From assembly GCA_028872975.1 (NCBI GenBank), contig JAGWNV010000180.1:1-5755 (forward strand): 5,755 nucleotides of DNA. The letters are read 5' to 3'. Position numbers and translations under genes: made by a program. Each line of letters begins with the position of its first letter. The first letter of the stretch is position 1. This document shows, one piece after another, positions 5,189-5,755 of this stretch. Below the pieces are notes generated by a model that made no database searches, was not told the DNA's origin, and worked only from the letters and a program-made list of their open reading frames with translations. This DNA comes from Acidobacteriota bacterium (lineage in GTDB: Bacteria; Actinomycetota; Acidimicrobiia; Acidimicrobiales; UBA8190).

Positions 5189-5755
5189 ATGGGGGCTGGG
5201 GAACGACCGGTGCGGTCCGACGGCGTGGCCGATCAGGCCAAGGAGGCCTGGCAGCAGGCCTACGACGCCTCGACGCGCCGGGACGCCGACTTCGAGACCA
5301 TGTCGGGCATCCCCCTGCGTCCTGCCTACGGACCCGGTGACGCTCCCGCTTCGGCGTCCGAGGTGGGATGGCCCGGCGTCGCCCCCTACACCCGCGGCCC
5401 GTACGCCTCGATGTACCGCTCCAAGCTCTGGACGATGCGGATGTTCGCCGGCTTCGGCACCGCCGAGGACACCAACGTGCGCTTCCGCGAGCTGCTGCGA
5501 GCCGGTGGTGACGGGCTGTCGGTGGCCTTCGACCTCCCTACCCTCATGGGCCGGGACTCCGACGACCCCCACAGCATCGGTGAAGTGGGCCGCTGCGGCG
5601 TGGCCATCGACACCGTGGCGGACGTGGAAGACCTCTTCGCCGGCATCGACCTCGGCGCCGTCACCACGTCGATGACGATCAACTCACCGGCGGCCGTGCT
5701 CCTCGCCATGTACGTCGCCGCCGCCGAGAAGGCCGGGACGGCCCGGGCCGCCCTG
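5189..5755 (+). CDS. B12-dependent acyl-CoA mutase large subunit, isobutyryl-CoA mutase-like (3'-truncated)
   Basis: The frame from ATG 5189 stays open to the right edge (189 codons) and matches the N-terminal substrate-binding part of the methylmalonyl-CoA mutase family. These adenosylcobalamin enzymes rearrange acyl-CoA carbon skeletons by radical chemistry. An N-terminal extension of about 58 residues precedes WPGVAPYTRGPYASMY (61-76), then LWTMRMFAGFGTAEDTN (80-96), GLSVAFDLPTLMGRDSDDP (109-127), GEVGRCGVAID (131-141) and TTSMTIN (159-165). Phe86 sits where methylmalonyl-CoA mutase has the substrate-contacting Tyr89, and LMGRDSDDP also resembles isobutyryl-CoA mutase (IcmA) more than methylmalonyl-CoA mutase, as I recall those sequences. 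This suggests isobutyryl-/n-butyryl-CoA interconversion, useful in branched-chain catabolism or butyryl supply. The second diagnostic residue, the rest of the barrel and any B12 domain lie outside the window. The family is certain; the substrate is tentative. Confidence 0.93.
   Translation, partial: MGAGERPVRSDGVADQAKEAWQQAYDASTRRDADFETMSGIPLRPAYGPGDAPASASEVGWPGVAPYTRGPYASMYRSKLWTMRMFAGFGTAEDTNVRFRELLRAGGDGLSVAFDLPTLMGRDSDDPHSIGEVGRCGVAIDTVADVEDLFAGIDLGAVTTSMTINSPAAVLLAMYVAAAEKAGTARAAL

Noticed and set aside
5105..5709. Minus-strand open frames (5105-5572 and 5386-5709) and short plus-strand frames (4879-5340, 5337-5675) over the mutase gene
   Set aside because: The frame from 5189 has conserved mutase motifs throughout and runs to the window edge; the others are shadows in neighbouring frames.

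Overview
This is an ordinary but compact chromosomal window from a very GC-rich bacterium (I estimate roughly 70% GC). It is most likely an actinomycete-lineage organism (Actinomycetota), possibly Acidimicrobiia. The support is the GC-saturated third codon positions, GTG starts, TANNNT-type -10 hexamers just ahead of several start codons, a GlpX-type (class II) fructose bisphosphatase and an isobutyryl-/methylmalonyl-CoA mutase family gene. The taxonomic call is inference; the window holds no rRNA or other phylogenetic marker except the ATP synthase beta subunit. I see no tRNA, rRNA, CRISPR array, insertion sequence or phage gene.

Layout. (1) 1-1424, plus strand: the end of the F-type ATP synthase operon, a 5'-truncated atpD followed after 9 nt by atpC. 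(2) 1428-2231, minus strand: a class I SAM-dependent methyltransferase, convergent with atpC with only 3 nt between the stop codons. (3) 2303-3064, plus: a PhzF-family isomerase, divergent from the methyltransferase. (4) 3154-3540, plus: a small limonene-1,2-epoxide hydrolase-like protein with the whole catalytic residue set. (5) 3640-4071, plus: a protein made of two CBS domains. (6) 4098-5093, minus: glpX, convergent with the CBS gene. (7) 5189 to the right edge, plus: the N-terminal 189 codons of a B12-dependent acyl-CoA mutase large subunit, divergent from glpX. No stretch above 300 bases lacks a gene; the longest gap is about 99 bases (3541-3639).

How the genes relate. Only atpD-atpC is a clear operon. 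The others look like individually transcribed housekeeping or accessory metabolic genes: gluconeogenesis (glpX), acyl-CoA carbon-skeleton rearrangement (mutase), small-molecule enzymes (PhzF-like, epoxide hydrolase-like, methyltransferase) and an adenylate-sensor-type CBS protein. Nothing shows that they form one pathway.

The most interesting structure is in the gene starts. Three genes (2303+, 5093-, 5189+) have a TANNNT hexamer ending 5-8 nt before the start codon and no normally placed Shine-Dalgarno sequence, as expected for leaderless mRNAs. Two genes (3154+, 3640+) have a strong AGGAGG and a TANNNT hexamer about 62-64 nt upstream, so each would have a leader of about 55 nt. One of those leaders carries a perfect 18-bp tandem duplication, and the other a strong hairpin plus a possible leaderless upstream ORF. 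I found no convincing new multi-gene system.
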